Source of the DNA: Pseudomonas saliphila
Lineage (GTDB): Bacteria > Pseudomonadota > Gammaproteobacteria > Pseudomonadales > Pseudomonadaceae
Direction: 5' to 3'
DNA: 64,000 nt
Assembly (NCBI RefSeq): GCF_008638345.1
Contig: NZ_VTVA01000003.1
Span: 157,007-221,006 of the forward strand
Part shown: piece by piece, positions 7,905 through 17,542 of the stretch
How positions within the stretch are numbered: position 1 is the stretch's first letter
Layout of the letters: every line of letters starts with the position of its first letter
Notes under the pieces: model-generated
What the model was told of the DNA's origin: nothing
Databases searched by the model: none
Seen by the model: only the letters and a program-made list of their open reading frames with translations
Made by a program: the position numbers and the translations under genes

Positions 7905-10144
7905 ACGCTTTCCTCCAATCGGACCTGGATACCCACTGACTGGGCGAGCCCGATAAAGTCCGGAAATGATGTCGCTACATTGGCGCAGTCGCGGATATGA
8001 ATCTCGCCGGTAGCGCGCAGCGAGGCGACGCTGAAGGACATGGCGATACGGTGATCGCCATGGCTCTCGATGCTGCCACCGTGGATACTGCCGCCCTGGA
8101 TCACGATTCCGTCGGGCGTAGGTTCAGCGGAAACACCCAGGGCCTGCAGCCCGTCTGCCATCACCTGAATGCGGTCCGACTCCTTGACCCGCAGCTCTTC
8201 CGCACCGCGCAACACGGTGCGCCCCTCGGCACAGGCCGCAGCAATAAACAGCGCCGGAAATTCATCAATCGCCAGTGGGACCTGATCCAACGGGATATCG
8301 ATGCCTTTCAACGGGGCATAACGCACCCGGATATCGGCCACCGGCTCGCCACCCACTTCACGCTCGTTCTCAACCGTGAGATCTCCGCCCATGGCACGCA
8401 GGATATTGATCACCCCGGTGCGGGTCGGGTTGATGCCTACGTGCTCGAGCAACAGATCCGAGCCTTCGGCAATACTGGCGGCCACCATGAAAAAGGCAGC
8501 CGACGAGATATCAGCCGGAACATCAATCTTGCAGGCCGTCAGCTTGTGCCCGGGTTCGACGGTGACCGTGGCGCCGTCTACTTTTACCGGATAGCCGAAG
8601 CCTTTCAACATGCGCTCGGTATGGTCTCGGGTTGGCGCAGGCTCGGTTATCGAGGTTGAGCCGGATGCGTACAAACCGGCCAGCAACAGGCAGGATTTCA
8701 CCTGAGCGCTCGCCATCGGCATAGTGTAGTCCATACCCATCAACGTGCCTTCGCCATAGATCCGCAGTGGCGGACGACCATCGCTGGCGGTTTCGATCCG
8801 GGCCCCCATCTCGCGCAGCGGTTTGGCGATCCGACCCATCGGGCGCTTGGACAGTGAGGCGTCGCCGGTCAGCACGGTATCGAATCGCTGCGCGGCGAGC
8901 AGCCCGGACAACAGGCGCATCGAGGTACCGGAATTCCCTACATACAAGGGACCGGGCGGCGCCTGCAGTCCATTTATCCCGACGCCATTGATTGTAACGC
9001 GGCCGTGGTGCGGGCCTTCAATCACCACGCCCATATCACGGAACGCCTGCAAGGTCGCCAGGCTGTCCTCGCCCTCCAGAAATCCTTCCACTTCGGTCAC
9101 ACCTTCAGCCAGGGAGCCGAGCATGATCGAGCGATGGGAGATGGACTTGTCGCCAGGCACCCGCAGGCGTCCTGTTACGCGTCCACCCGGGGCAGCAATG
9201 AAGTTGGTCGTTTTAGTCTGCATGGGATCCATATAGGCCCTGCGGGCCAGAATAGTACTGAAATGCTCGCGCGCCGACTTGGCCCGGGTGAACACACCCA
9301 GCAGGGTATTGGCATCCTGCTCTTCGACTGCCGCGCGCAAGCGGCTTAAATCCTTGGTAAAGGCGTCCAGACTACGCAATACAGCGTCCCGGTTGGCCAG
9401 GAACACATCGCGCCACATCACCGGATCGCTGGCGGCAATGCGGGTGAAATCCCGGAAGCCCCCGGCGGCGTAGCGGAAGATATCCAGATTCTCGCTGCGG
9501 GCCGCCAGGGTATCCACCAGGGTAAACGCCAGCAGATGAGGCAGATGACTGGTCGCAGCCAGCACTTCATCGTGGTCCGCCAGGTTCATGTACTCGACGT
9601 CACCACCCAGTGCGCGCCAGAGACTGGCCACCAGCTCCAGCGCCTGTTTGCTGGTGTGTTCCAACGGCGTCAATATCACTTTATGTCGTCTGAACAGGTC
9701 CGCCCGCGTGGCTTCGATGCCGCTCTTTTCCGATCCTGCGATCGGGTGGCCGGGGACGAACAGCGGCGGCACGCTGCCAAACGCCTGTTCCACCGCCTCA
9801 ACAACCGCGCCTTTGGTGCTCCCGGCATCAGTCACCACTGCCTGGCCAAGATCAAGGCTGGCCAGCCCGGTCAGCACGTCTTTCATTGCCAATACTGGCA
9901 CCGCGAGCATAATTACATCAGCCCCCTGCACCGCCTCAGCCAGGTCATCCGTCACGCTGTCCACAACTCCCAGGGGGATCGCATTGCGACGTGCCAAAGG
10001 GTCCGGATCGCAACCGACTACCTCCTGACACAGACCACTCTCGCGCATGCCCTTGGCAAACGAACCGCCGATGAGACCCAGCCCCACTACCGCCAGGCGC
10101 CCGATAATAGGCGTCGCAGGTGACAGGCGGGTGACATCATTCAT
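7901..10144 (-). CDS. tyrA-aroA: Fused prephenate dehydrogenase / EPSP synthase (TyrA-AroA)
   Basis: One polypeptide of about 747 residues carries two aromatic-pathway enzymes. Residues 1-300 are the TyrA part (NAD-binding [10 protein letters not shown] at 20-29, active-site segment GHPIAGSE at 132-139, SHLPHL at 199-204). It oxidises prephenate or arogenate on the tyrosine branch. From about residue 312 the AroA part begins ([13 protein letters not shown] near 327-339). It carries the GNSGTSMR and DHRIAMS motifs of 5-enolpyruvylshikimate-3-phosphate synthase. This fusion is known from Pseudomonas. I chose ATG 10144, which overlaps the hisC stop region; an in-frame ATG at 10168 lies inside hisC. 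Confidence 0.95.
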   Translation of the reverse strand: MNDVTRLSPATPIIGRLAVVGLGLIGGSFAKGMRESGLCQEVVGCDPDPLARRNAIPLGVVDSVTDDLAEAVQGADVIMLAVPVLAMKDVLTGLASLDLGQAVVTDAGSTKGAVVEAVEQAFGSVPPLFVPGHPIAGSEKSGIEATRADLFRRHKVILTPLEHTSKQALELVASLWRALGGDVEYMNLADHDEVLAATSHLPHLLAFTLVDTLAARSENLDIFRYAAGGFRDFTRIAASDPVMWRDVFLANRDAVLRSLDAFTKDLSRLRAAVEEQDANTLLGVFTRAKSAREHFSTILARRAYMDPMQTKTTNFIAAPGGRVTGRLRVPGDKSISHRSIMLGSLAEGVTEVEGFLEGEDSLATLQAFRDMGVVIEGPHHGRVTINGVGINGLQAPPGPLYVGNSGTSMRLLSGLLAAQRFDTVLTGDASLSKRPMGRIAKPLREMGARIETASDGRPPLRIYGEGTLMGMDYTMPMASAQVKSCLLLAGLYASGSTSITEPAPTRDHTERMLKGFGYPVKVDGATVTVEPGHKLTACKIDVPADISSAAFFMVAASIAEGSDLLLEHVGINPTRTGVINILRAMGGDLTVENEREVGGEPVADIRVRYAPLKGIDIPLDQVPLAIDEFPALFIAAACAEGRTVLRGAEELRVKESDRIQVMADGLQALGVSAEPTPDGIVIQGGSIHGGSIESHGDHRIAMSFSVASLRATGEIHIRDCANVATSFPDFIGLAQSVGIQVRLEESV

Positions 10145-11249
10145 CGGCCAGCGCCTTGGCCAGAGCATCGAGGAAACGCTGGTTTTCGGCCGGCAGTCCG
10201 ATGGTGACGCGCAGGTGGTTTGGCATGCCGTAACCCGCTACGGGCCGCACGATGACGCCGCGCCGCAGCAGACCCTGGTAGATCGGTGCAGCCTCCCGAT
10301 CAAGGTCGACCGCAACGAAATTGCCGCGCGAGGGTATCCAGCTCAGCCCCAGATCACGGAAACCCTGTTCCAGCTGAGCCATGCCTTCACGGTTTGCCCG
10401 CCGACTTTCTTCCAGATAGGCGTTATCGGATAAACTCGCCACCGCAGCGGCCAGCGCAAGACTGTTGACGTTGAACGGCTGGCGAACCCGGTTCAGCACA
10501 TCGGCGATAACCGGGCTGCTGACGCAGTACCCGACTCGTAGCGCAGCCAGGCCATAGGCCTTGGAGAAAGTCCTGGAAACAATCAGGTTGGGGTACTGCG
10601 CAACATAATCGAAACCATTGTGCGTTTGGGTATCCTCAACATATTCAGTATAGGCCTCATCCAGCACTACCAGCACCCGCTCCGGCACCCTGTCAAAGAA
10701 GGCCTCAAGCGCAGCGCGACTGACCCAGGTGCCCGTCGGGTTATTCGGGTTAGCGATGAAGATCATCCGGGTTGCCGGCGTGATGGCCGCGGCCATGGCA
10801 TCCAGATCGTGTCCCCAGTCGCGGGCCGGCACTTCCACCGCTCGCGCGCCGACGGCCTGGGTGACGATCGGATACACCGCAAAGGCATGCTGGCTGAAGA
10901 TCACTTCATGTTCCGGGGCGACAAAGGCCCGGGTCAGCAGCTCGAGAATGTCGTTGGACCCGTTCCCCAGGGTAATCATCGACAGATCGAAACCGAAGCG
11001 AGCTGAAAGCGCCTGTTTGAGCGCAAAACCGTTGCCATCCGGATACCGGGTCAGATCCGGCAGGGCTTGCTGGATGGCCTTGAGCGCCATCGGTGCCGGA
11101 CCAAGCGGGTTCTCGTTGCTCGCCAGTTTGATTATCTGCGCTGGATCAAGATCGAACTCCCGCGCCAGCTCCTCAATTGGCTTTCCCGGCACATAAGGGC
11201 TCAACTTCTGCACGCCCGGAAGCGCCAGGGCGAGGAAATCACAACTCAT
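10137..11249 (-). CDS. hisC: Histidinol-phosphate / aromatic aminotransferase
   Basis: A 370-residue fold-type I PLP aminotransferase of the HisC family. The PLP lysine sits in SRTFSKAYGLAALRVGY, and N-terminal YxPGKP and LASNENPLG motifs are present. In Pseudomonas this copy within the aromatic supraoperon (often called hisC2 or hisHb) handles phenylpyruvate and hydroxyphenylpyruvate as well as histidinol phosphate; substrate preference here is inferred from that context. The ATG follows a GAGG site. It lies between pheA and tyrA/aroA and overlaps the latter. Confidence 0.93.
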   Translation of the reverse strand: MSCDFLALALPGVQKLSPYVPGKPIEELAREFDLDPAQIIKLASNENPLGPAPMALKAIQQALPDLTRYPDGNGFALKQALSARFGFDLSMITLGNGSNDILELLTRAFVAPEHEVIFSQHAFAVYPIVTQAVGARAVEVPARDWGHDLDAMAAAITPATRMIFIANPNNPTGTWVSRAALEAFFDRVPERVLVVLDEAYTEYVEDTQTHNGFDYVAQYPNLIVSRTFSKAYGLAALRVGYCVSSPVIADVLNRVRQPFNVNSLALAAAVASLSDNAYLEESRRANREGMAQLEQGFRDLGLSWIPSRGNFVAVDLDREAAPIYQGLLRRGVIVRPVAGYGMPNHLRVTIGLPAENQRFLDALAKALADE

Positions 11250-11309
11250 AATTCATACCTCAAGCTTGAAGAGAGGATCGGGCAAGCGCTGTAAGTGAAC
11301 AGTCTGATG

Positions 11310-11328
11310 CCTGCCCGTCACGGGCAGG
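11310..11328 (-). other. Intercistronic hairpin between pheA and hisC
   Basis: CCTGCCCGTCACGGGCAGG is a near-perfect 9-bp stem with a one-base centre, starting directly at the pheA stop codon. No T run follows in the direction of transcription, so it is more likely an mRNA-stabilising or processing hairpin inside the operon than a terminator. Confidence 0.5.
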
Positions 11329-12426
11329 TTACAGAACAGCCTTCGGATAGGAGCCCAGCACCTTCACCGCAACCGAATCGCCATTGACCTTTTCCAGCAC
11401 ATCCTTGACCAGTGGATCGTCCTGGTGGCCAAAGAAGTCGATGAAGAAGACATAGGTCCACTTACCGATGCGTGACGGGCGGGTTTCAATCCGTGACAGA
11501 TCGATACCATTGGCATGAAAGGGTTGCAGCAGCTCATGCAAAGCGCCTGGCTTGTTACGCGTGGAAACGATCACCGACGTCTTGTCATCACCCGTGGAGG
11601 GCACAGACTGGGTGCCGATGATCAGAAACCGCGTGGAGTTATCCGGACGGTCTTCGATCTTCTCGGCAATCTTCGTCAGATGGTACAGCTCACAGGCCAT
11701 ATCGCCGGCGATAGCCGCCGAGTTCCACTCGCCACGTACCCGCTTCGCCGCCTCGGCATTGCTGCTGACCGGCACTCTTTCGACATTGGGATAGTGCGCG
11801 TCCAGCCACTTGCGGCACTGCGCGAGCGACTGGGCATGGGAATACACACGGGAGATTTTGTCGGTACGGGTATTCTCGCCGACCAGCAGGTGGTGGTGAA
11901 TGCGCAGCTCGACCTCGCCACAGATGACCATGTCATGCTCGAGGAAACTGTCCAGCGTATGGTTGATGGCGCCTTCGGTGGAGTTCTCCACCGGCACCAC
12001 ACCAAATTGTACCGCTCCGGCGGCCACCTCACGGAAAATCTCGTCAATGGCGGCCATCGGGACGCTGATCACCGAATGCCCGAAATGCTTGATCGCTGCG
12101 GCCTGGGTAAAGGTACCCTCCGGGCCCAGGTAGGCGACCCTGAGGGGCTCTTCCAAGGCCAGACAGGCAGACATGACTTCACGGAACAGCCGGGCCACTT
12201 CCTCATTATCCAGCGGCCCCTTGTTCAGTTCCATGATGTGCTTGAGCACCCAGGCTTCACGTTCGGGCCGGTAGAACACTGGCTTTTCGCCGGCGGGCAA
12301 TGACTTCTGCTTGACCTGAGCAACCGTCTGCGCGCACTGGGCACGCTCGCTGATCAGTTCGAGTATCTTCTCGTCAATCGTATCAATACGGTTTCGTAGA
12401 GCCTGGAGTTGCGCTTCATCTGACAT
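11329..12426 (-). CDS. pheA: Chorismate mutase / prephenate dehydratase (P-protein)
   Basis: A bifunctional enzyme converting chorismate to prephenate and then to phenylpyruvate. The 365 residues comprise an AroQ-type chorismate mutase (about 1-90, LRNRIDTIDEKILELISERA), a prephenate dehydratase domain starting at VAYLGPEGTFTQAA and containing the conserved STRF, and a C-terminal ACT domain. The ACT domain has the phenylalanine-binding GALH and IETRPSR motifs, so feedback inhibition by phenylalanine is expected. It starts 6 bases after the serC stop and is followed by a hairpin and hisC. Confidence 0.97.
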   Translation of the reverse strand: MSDEAQLQALRNRIDTIDEKILELISERAQCAQTVAQVKQKSLPAGEKPVFYRPEREAWVLKHIMELNKGPLDNEEVARLFREVMSACLALEEPLRVAYLGPEGTFTQAAAIKHFGHSVISVPMAAIDEIFREVAAGAVQFGVVPVENSTEGAINHTLDSFLEHDMVICGEVELRIHHHLLVGENTRTDKISRVYSHAQSLAQCRKWLDAHYPNVERVPVSSNAEAAKRVRGEWNSAAIAGDMACELYHLTKIAEKIEDRPDNSTRFLIIGTQSVPSTGDDKTSVIVSTRNKPGALHELLQPFHANGIDLSRIETRPSRIGKWTYVFFIDFFGHQDDPLVKDVLEKVNGDSVAVKVLGSYPKAVL

Positions 12427-12432
12427 GGGGCA

Positions 12433-13518
12433 TCAACCGTGCTGTTTCTCGAATTCAGCCATATAGGCCACCAGCGCATCCACGGCTGCTTCCGGGACCG
12501 CGTTATAAATGGACGCGCGCATACCGCCTACGGATCTATGGCCCTTCAGATTAAGCAGCCCGCGCTCACCGGCACCGGCAAGGAAGGGCTTATCCAGACG
12601 GTCGTCGGCCAGCCGGAAGGGGATGTTCATCCAGGACCGATCGGCGATATTGATCGGGTTGGTATACAGCCCGCTGTCATCGATCGCCGAATACAGCTTG
12701 CGCTGTTTGGCATCGTTGACCTTTTCCATTGCCTCCAAACCGCCTCGCTCCTTGAGCCACTGGAAGATCAGCCCGGAGAGATACCAGGCAAAGGTCGGAG
12801 GCGTGTTGTACATGGACCCGTTCTTGGCGGCCACGTTGTAGTCGAGCATGGTTGGGCACTTGCTGTGCGCCTTGCCAAGCAGACTGTCGTGGACAATGAC
12901 TACCACCAGACCGCTAGGCCCAATATTCTTCTGCGCGCCAGCATAGATCAGACCAAACTTGGACACATCCAGCGGACGGGAGAGGATGGTCGAGGACATA
13001 TCCGCAACCAATGGCTTGTCGCCCACATCCGGAATCCAGTTGAACTCCAGCCCACCGATGGTCTCGTTGGGGGTGTAATGCACATAGGCCGCCTCGTCGG
13101 ACAGGCTCCACTCGTTCTGGCCAGGGATGGCGAAATAATCGTAGGCTTCAGCCGAGGCGGCCACGTTGACGTGACCATACCGGGACGCTTCCTCGATGGC
13201 CTTGCGCGACCAGATACCGGTATCAATATAGTCGGCACTTCCGCCCTCACCCAACAGGTTCAGCGGAATCTGCGCGAACTGCTGACTAGCGCCGCCCTGC
13301 AAAAACAGCACGCGGTAGTCGGACGGGATCGACAACAGATCGCGCAGATCCTGTTCCGCGCGATCGGCGATACCGACGAACTCGTCACTGCGATGACTCA
13401 TTTCCATGACTGACAGGCCCTTACCCTGCCAGTCAAGCAAATCAGCCTGGGCCTGCTGCAGTACCGCTTCGGGCAGCGCGGCCGGGCCGGCGCAGAAATT
13501 GAACAGTCGCTTACTCAC
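12433..13518 (-). CDS. serC: Phosphoserine aminotransferase
   Basis: Transfers an amino group to 3-phosphohydroxypyruvate in serine synthesis, and takes part in pyridoxine synthesis. The 361-residue class V PLP enzyme has the PLP lysine in YAGAQKNIGPSGL and begins MSKRLFNFCAGPAALP. The start is GTG (13518), backed by an AGGAG site; no ATG fits the family N-terminus better. The gap to gyrA upstream is two bases, so the genes are probably co-transcribed, as in P. aeruginosa and P. stutzeri. Confidence 0.97.
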   Translation of the reverse strand: MSKRLFNFCAGPAALPEAVLQQAQADLLDWQGKGLSVMEMSHRSDEFVGIADRAEQDLRDLLSIPSDYRVLFLQGGASQQFAQIPLNLLGEGGSADYIDTGIWSRKAIEEASRYGHVNVAASAEAYDYFAIPGQNEWSLSDEAAYVHYTPNETIGGLEFNWIPDVGDKPLVADMSSTILSRPLDVSKFGLIYAGAQKNIGPSGLVVVIVHDSLLGKAHSKCPTMLDYNVAAKNGSMYNTPPTFAWYLSGLIFQWLKERGGLEAMEKVNDAKQRKLYSAIDDSGLYTNPINIADRSWMNIPFRLADDRLDKPFLAGAGERGLLNLKGHRSVGGMRASIYNAVPEAAVDALVAYMAEFEKQHG

Positions 13519-13520
13519 GA

Positions 13521-16163
13521 TTACTCCTGGTCATCAAGGGTCGGTGCGGCATCATCGTCTGCCGGGCCGCTTACCATCTCATCCGTCACATCCGCTGCGT
13601 CGGCGTTCTCTTCGTCTTCTTCATCAAGCTCGCTAGGTTCCTGCACGCGCTCCAGGCCAACCAGCTTCTCGCCATTGGACAGTTTGATGAGCGTTACGCC
13701 CTGCGTGTTACGCGACAGACTGGAGACTTCGCTGACCCGGGTGCGCACCAACGTGCCCTGGTCGGAAATCAGCATGATCTCTTCGCCATCCACAACCTGC
13801 ACGGCGCCGACCAGCGGACCATTGCGCTCGTTGGAGACCATGCCAATCACGCCTTGACCGCCGCGCTTGTACTGCGGGAAATCCTCGATCGGTGTGCGCT
13901 TGCCATAGCCCCGCTCGGAAGCGGTAAGAATAGCGGTGCCTTCCTCGGCCACGATCATCGATACCAGGCGCTGCCCTTCTGCCAGGCGCATACCCCGCAC
14001 GCCACGTGCCGTACGACCCATCGCGCGCACGTCGGTTTCCTTGAAGCGAGTGACCTTGCCACCATCGGAGAACAGCATGATCTCGCGCTCGCCATTGGTC
14101 ACAGCGGCCGATATCAGCGTATCGCCTTCGTCCAGATCCAGCGCGATCAGGCCCACCGAACGTTGGCGGCTGAACTGCTCAAGCGGGGTCTTCTTCACGG
14201 TGCCCTTGGCAGTCGCCATGAACACAAACCAGCCTTCGGTGTATTCGTCGACCGGCAGCATGGTGGTGATAAGCTCACCCTCATCCAGTGGCAGCAGATT
14301 CACCAGCGGACGGCCACGTGCGGTGCGCGACGCCTCGGGAATTTCGTAGGTCTTGAGCCAGTACACCTTGCCCTTGCTCGAGAACATCATGATGGTCGTA
14401 TGACTGTTGGCAACCAGTAGATGGGATACATAATCCTCATCCTTCACGCCCGTCGCCGCCTTGCCGCGGCCGCCACGGCGCTGGGCCTGGTAATCGGCCA
14501 GCGGCTGACTCTTGGCATAGCCACCATGGGAAATGGTGACCACGCGATCTTCTTCAGTGATCAGATCGGCAATGGTCAGATCCAGACGTGAGGCGACGAT
14601 TTCGCTGCGACGGGCATCGCCGTAGTTGCTGCGAATCAGCTCGAGCTCTTCGACGATCACTTCCATCAACCGTACCTGGCTGTTCAGAATACGCAGTAGC
14701 TCGCCGATCTGGACCAGGATCTCCTGATACTCGGTGAGCAGCTTTTCGTGTTCCAGACCGGTCAGACGATGCAGACGCAATTCGAGGATCGCCTGAGCCT
14801 GTTCCGGCGACAGGTAATATTTGCCTTCACGCAGTCCGTACTGTTCAGGCAGTTCATCGGGACGGCAGACATCGGCACCCGCACGATCGACCATCTCCAG
14901 CACCGCACCGGGTTCCCAGGCCGTGGAAATCAGACGCTCCTTGGCTTCGGAGGGTGAAGGTGATGCCTTGATCAGGGCGATCACCGGATCAATATTGGAT
15001 AGCGCAACGGCCTGACCTTCAAGAATATGGCCGCGTTCGCGCGCCTTGCGCAGTTCGTATACGGTACGGCGAGTAACCACTTCCCGACGATGGCGGATAA
15101 AGGCTTCCAGCAGCTCCTTGAGATTCAGGATCCGCGGGCGACCGTCCAGCAAACCAACGATGTTGATGCCGAATACGTTCTGCATCTGGGTTTGCGAATA
15201 CAGGTTGTTGAGTATCACCTCAGCAACTTCGCCACGGCGAATCTCGATCACCACGCGCATGCCATCCTTGTCGGACTCGTCACGCAGCTCGGTGATGCCT
15301 TCGATCTTCTTCTCTTTGACCAGCTCGGCAATCTTCTCGATCAGACGTGCCTTGTTGACCTGGTACGGCAGTTCATGAATAAGAATCTGCTGACGGCCGC
15401 CCACCTTGTCGATGTCTTCAATCGAACAACGCGCACGCACATAGATGCGGCCACGACCGGTCTTGTAGGCTTCAACAATGCCCGCGCGACCGTTGATGAT
15501 GCCGGCGGTGGGGAAGTCCGGCCCGGGGATATATTCCATCAGTTCGTCGATGGTCATCTCGGGATTGGCAATCAACGCCAGGCAACCGCTGACGACTTCG
15601 GTCAGGTTGTGCGGCGGAATATTGGTGGCCATACCAACGGCGATACCGCTGGAGCCGTTCACCAGCAGGTTCGGGACCTTGGTTGGCAGTACCGCCGGAA
15701 TCTGTTCAGTGCCATCGTAGTTCGGCACCCAATCGACAGTTTCCTTGTCCAGATCGGCCAGCAGCTCATGGGCCAGCTTGGTCATCCGGATTTCGGTATA
15801 TCGCATGGCAGCAGCGCTGTCGCCGTCTACCGAACCGAAGTTGCCCTGACCGTCTACCAGCAGGTAACGCAGGGAGAACGGCTGCGCCATACGAACAATG
15901 GTGTCGTAGACGGCGGAGTCGCCATGCGGGTGATATTTACCGATCACGTCACCGACGACACGGGCGGATTTCTTGTATGGCTTGTTCCAGTCGTTGTTCA
16001 GCACGCTCATGGCAAACAGCACGCGGCGGTGAACCGGCTTCAGGCCATCGCGCACGTCAGGCAGAGCTCGACCGACGATCACGCTCATGGCGTAGTCGAG
16101 GTAGGACTGTTTCAGCTCGTCTTCGATATTGACTGGAAGGATTTCTTTGGCCAGTTCACCCAT
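13521..16163 (-). CDS. gyrA: DNA gyrase subunit A
   Basis: The breakage-reunion subunit of DNA gyrase. The 880-residue protein has the active-site Tyr122 ([10 protein letters not shown]), the GyrA box ([12 protein letters not shown]) and C-terminal beta-pinwheel repeats. An acidic tail (many Asp and Glu) ends the protein. The quinolone-resistance-determining region reads [11 protein letters not shown], with Ser83 and Asp87, the fluoroquinolone-sensitive residues. It heads the supraoperon and is preceded by a leader with two hairpins. Confidence 0.98.
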   Translation of the reverse strand: MGELAKEILPVNIEDELKQSYLDYAMSVIVGRALPDVRDGLKPVHRRVLFAMSVLNNDWNKPYKKSARVVGDVIGKYHPHGDSAVYDTIVRMAQPFSLRYLLVDGQGNFGSVDGDSAAAMRYTEIRMTKLAHELLADLDKETVDWVPNYDGTEQIPAVLPTKVPNLLVNGSSGIAVGMATNIPPHNLTEVVSGCLALIANPEMTIDELMEYIPGPDFPTAGIINGRAGIVEAYKTGRGRIYVRARCSIEDIDKVGGRQQILIHELPYQVNKARLIEKIAELVKEKKIEGITELRDESDKDGMRVVIEIRRGEVAEVILNNLYSQTQMQNVFGINIVGLLDGRPRILNLKELLEAFIRHRREVVTRRTVYELRKARERGHILEGQAVALSNIDPVIALIKASPSPSEAKERLISTAWEPGAVLEMVDRAGADVCRPDELPEQYGLREGKYYLSPEQAQAILELRLHRLTGLEHEKLLTEYQEILVQIGELLRILNSQVRLMEVIVEELELIRSNYGDARRSEIVASRLDLTIADLITEEDRVVTISHGGYAKSQPLADYQAQRRGGRGKAATGVKDEDYVSHLLVANSHTTIMMFSSKGKVYWLKTYEIPEASRTARGRPLVNLLPLDEGELITTMLPVDEYTEGWFVFMATAKGTVKKTPLEQFSRQRSVGLIALDLDEGDTLISAAVTNGEREIMLFSDGGKVTRFKETDVRAMGRTARGVRGMRLAEGQRLVSMIVAEEGTAILTASERGYGKRTPIEDFPQYKRGGQGVIGMVSNERNGPLVGAVQVVDGEEIMLISDQGTLVRTRVSEVSSLSRNTQGVTLIKLSNGEKLVGLERVQEPSELDEEDEENADAADVTDEMVSGPADDDAAPTLDDQE

Positions 16164-16228
16164 GAAACGGCATTCCTTTTAGTGGCGGCAACCTGATGAT
16201 GCCTATCGCGTAAGATCGACGCTTGCGA

Positions 16229-16260
16229 GGCCTCCTGAGAGGCCCCGGATTAAAGCCGGG
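16229..16260 (-). other. Tandem hairpins upstream of gyrA
   Basis: GGCCTCCTGAGAGGCC (16229-16244) and CCCGGATTAAAGCCGGG (16244-16260) are two adjacent stem-loops 66-97 bases before the gyrA ATG, in a 198-base spacer. On the gyrA strand they would lie in the 5' leader or overlap the promoter. Function unknown. Confidence 0.35.
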
Positions 16261-16361
16261 AAGTGTACCACAGTCCAGCCCCGGAGGGAGCCGTAAGAAA
16301 GGCTGTAGGCACTCAGGGGCTTACTGTGGGCATAAATCTGCCCAAGGATAAGAAAGCGCCC

Positions 16362-17426
16362 TCAATGAAGGCGTCGATGGCTTAATAAATCTGCGATTCT
16401 TGCGGTATCCGGGCGCTCAATCAGCCCCTTCTCGGTGACGATCACGTCGACCAGATCGGCCGGCGTCACATCAAAGGCCGGCGAGGTCACCGGCAGCTCA
16501 GCATCGCTGCCGGCCAGCGCATTCGCGGACGCCTCGCCCGGCGCAACGTCATCACCGCTTTCCAGCTCCATGTCGATAACCGAGGAAGGTGCCACCACCA
16601 TGAAACGCAGCCCATGGTGCATCGCCAGTATTGCCAGCGAATAGGTTCCAATGCTGCCGATCACGTCACCGTTGGCGGCAATACGCTCCGCGCCAACGAT
16701 GACCCAGGTCATGGGTACCGCTTTCATGAGATGCCCCGCCGCCAGATCCACTCCGAGCCGGGCCGGAATATCCAGTTGCGCCAATTCCCAACCGGTCAGC
16801 CGCGCCCCGTCGCGCGCAGGCTGCGTTTCGTTTATATAGACAGTATCCACCAGCCCGGCCGCGTGCGCTTTGCGCACCACGCCCAGTGCTGTGCCGTAGC
16901 CAGCTCCTGTCAGGGCGCCCGCATTACCATGGGTCATCAGATTCTGTTTGTTCTTCTGGTGCTTGCGGATCAGTTGCGTGCCCAGCTTGGCCATGGTGAG
17001 ATTGGCTTCGATATCGCTGTGATGGATAGACGTCGCCGCGTTAAGCAACTCGCCAGGCACATCGGCGTGGTCCGCCAGACGCTGGGTGCGTTCACGCATC
17101 ATGCGCAATGCCCAGCTGGGCTTCATGGGTTCCGGCATAGCGGCTTCGAGCATGGCGAAGTCATCGGCCAGCGCGGCGTCCCAATCGTCGGCGCGCCCTA
17201 CCCCGCGGGCAGCGAGCACGATTGCGTAGGCTGCCGCAATGCCGATCAGGGAGTTCCCGCGGACCACCTGCTCACGTATAGCCTCGGCTATCGCGGCGGC
17301 GTCCGCACATTTCACATACTGCACACTGCCGGGCAAGAAGCGCTGATCCAACAGGTGCAGAGCATTGTCGCTCCACTCGATGGCGTTGATACTGGCTGCC
17401 ATAGCCAACTGCTGTTGTGACTGCAT
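16362..17426 (-). CDS. mtnA: MtnA-family protein (methylthioribose-1-phosphate isomerase) with altered active site
   Basis: MtnA isomerises 5-methylthioribose-1-phosphate to methylthioribulose-1-phosphate in methionine salvage. This 354-residue protein is clearly homologous along its length (HESD-like [52 protein letters not shown]). Many signature residues differ, however. The catalytic Cys in the family motif HCN(T/A)G is Gly167 (MTHGNAG). The catalytic Asp in GADRI is Glu247 (GAERI). RGAPAIG reads RGNSLIG, DETRP reads NETQP, and the NK of DVANKIG is GS. The reading frame is intact. It may be inactive, act on another sugar phosphate, or be a genuine isomerase with changed chemistry. The start ATG 17426 follows CGGAGCGAGAT. 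It is divergent from the MTA deaminase-like gene. Confidence 0.8.
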   Translation of the reverse strand: MQSQQQLAMAASINAIEWSDNALHLLDQRFLPGSVQYVKCADAAAIAEAIREQVVRGNSLIGIAAAYAIVLAARGVGRADDWDAALADDFAMLEAAMPEPMKPSWALRMMRERTQRLADHADVPGELLNAATSIHHSDIEANLTMAKLGTQLIRKHQKNKQNLMTHGNAGALTGAGYGTALGVVRKAHAAGLVDTVYINETQPARDGARLTGWELAQLDIPARLGVDLAAGHLMKAVPMTWVIVGAERIAANGDVIGSIGTYSLAILAMHHGLRFMVVAPSSVIDMELESGDDVAPGEASANALAGSDAELPVTSPAFDVTPADLVDVIVTEKGLIERPDTARIADLLSHRRLH

Positions 17427-17448
17427 ATCTCGCTCCGCTACTAAAGGA

Positions 17449-17515
17449 GCAGTATACCCTCGTCACGGGGCGATTAATTGTCACTGCCAGCAATAAAAGC
17501 CTGAGGGTATACTGC
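17449..17515. promoter_or_regulatory. Mirror-image promoter region between mtnA and the deaminase gene
   Basis: A perfect 13-bp inverted repeat, GCAGTATACCCTC at 17449-17461 and GAGGGTATACTGC at 17503-17515, is separated by 41 bases. Each arm contains TATACT, a good -10 hexamer, pointing outward to mtnA (left) and to the deaminase gene (right). No strong -35 boxes were found. The arms could be matched -10 regions or binding sites for a shared regulator. Confidence 0.5.
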
Positions 17516-17542
17516 GGGCCTATGATGCAAAGCGAGCTGTTA

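Noticed and set aside
8001-8659. 220-residue open frame antisense to tyrA-aroA
   Set aside because: It shadows the fused gene and shows no domain or ribosome site.
13521-16163. Quinolone-resistance change in gyrA
   Set aside because: Residues 83 and 87 are Ser and Asp, the sensitive form.
15027-16196. 389-residue open frame antisense to gyrA
   Set aside because: It is complementary to well-conserved gyrA codons, His/Gln/Val-rich, without a domain. Long antisense frames are expected in GC-rich genes.
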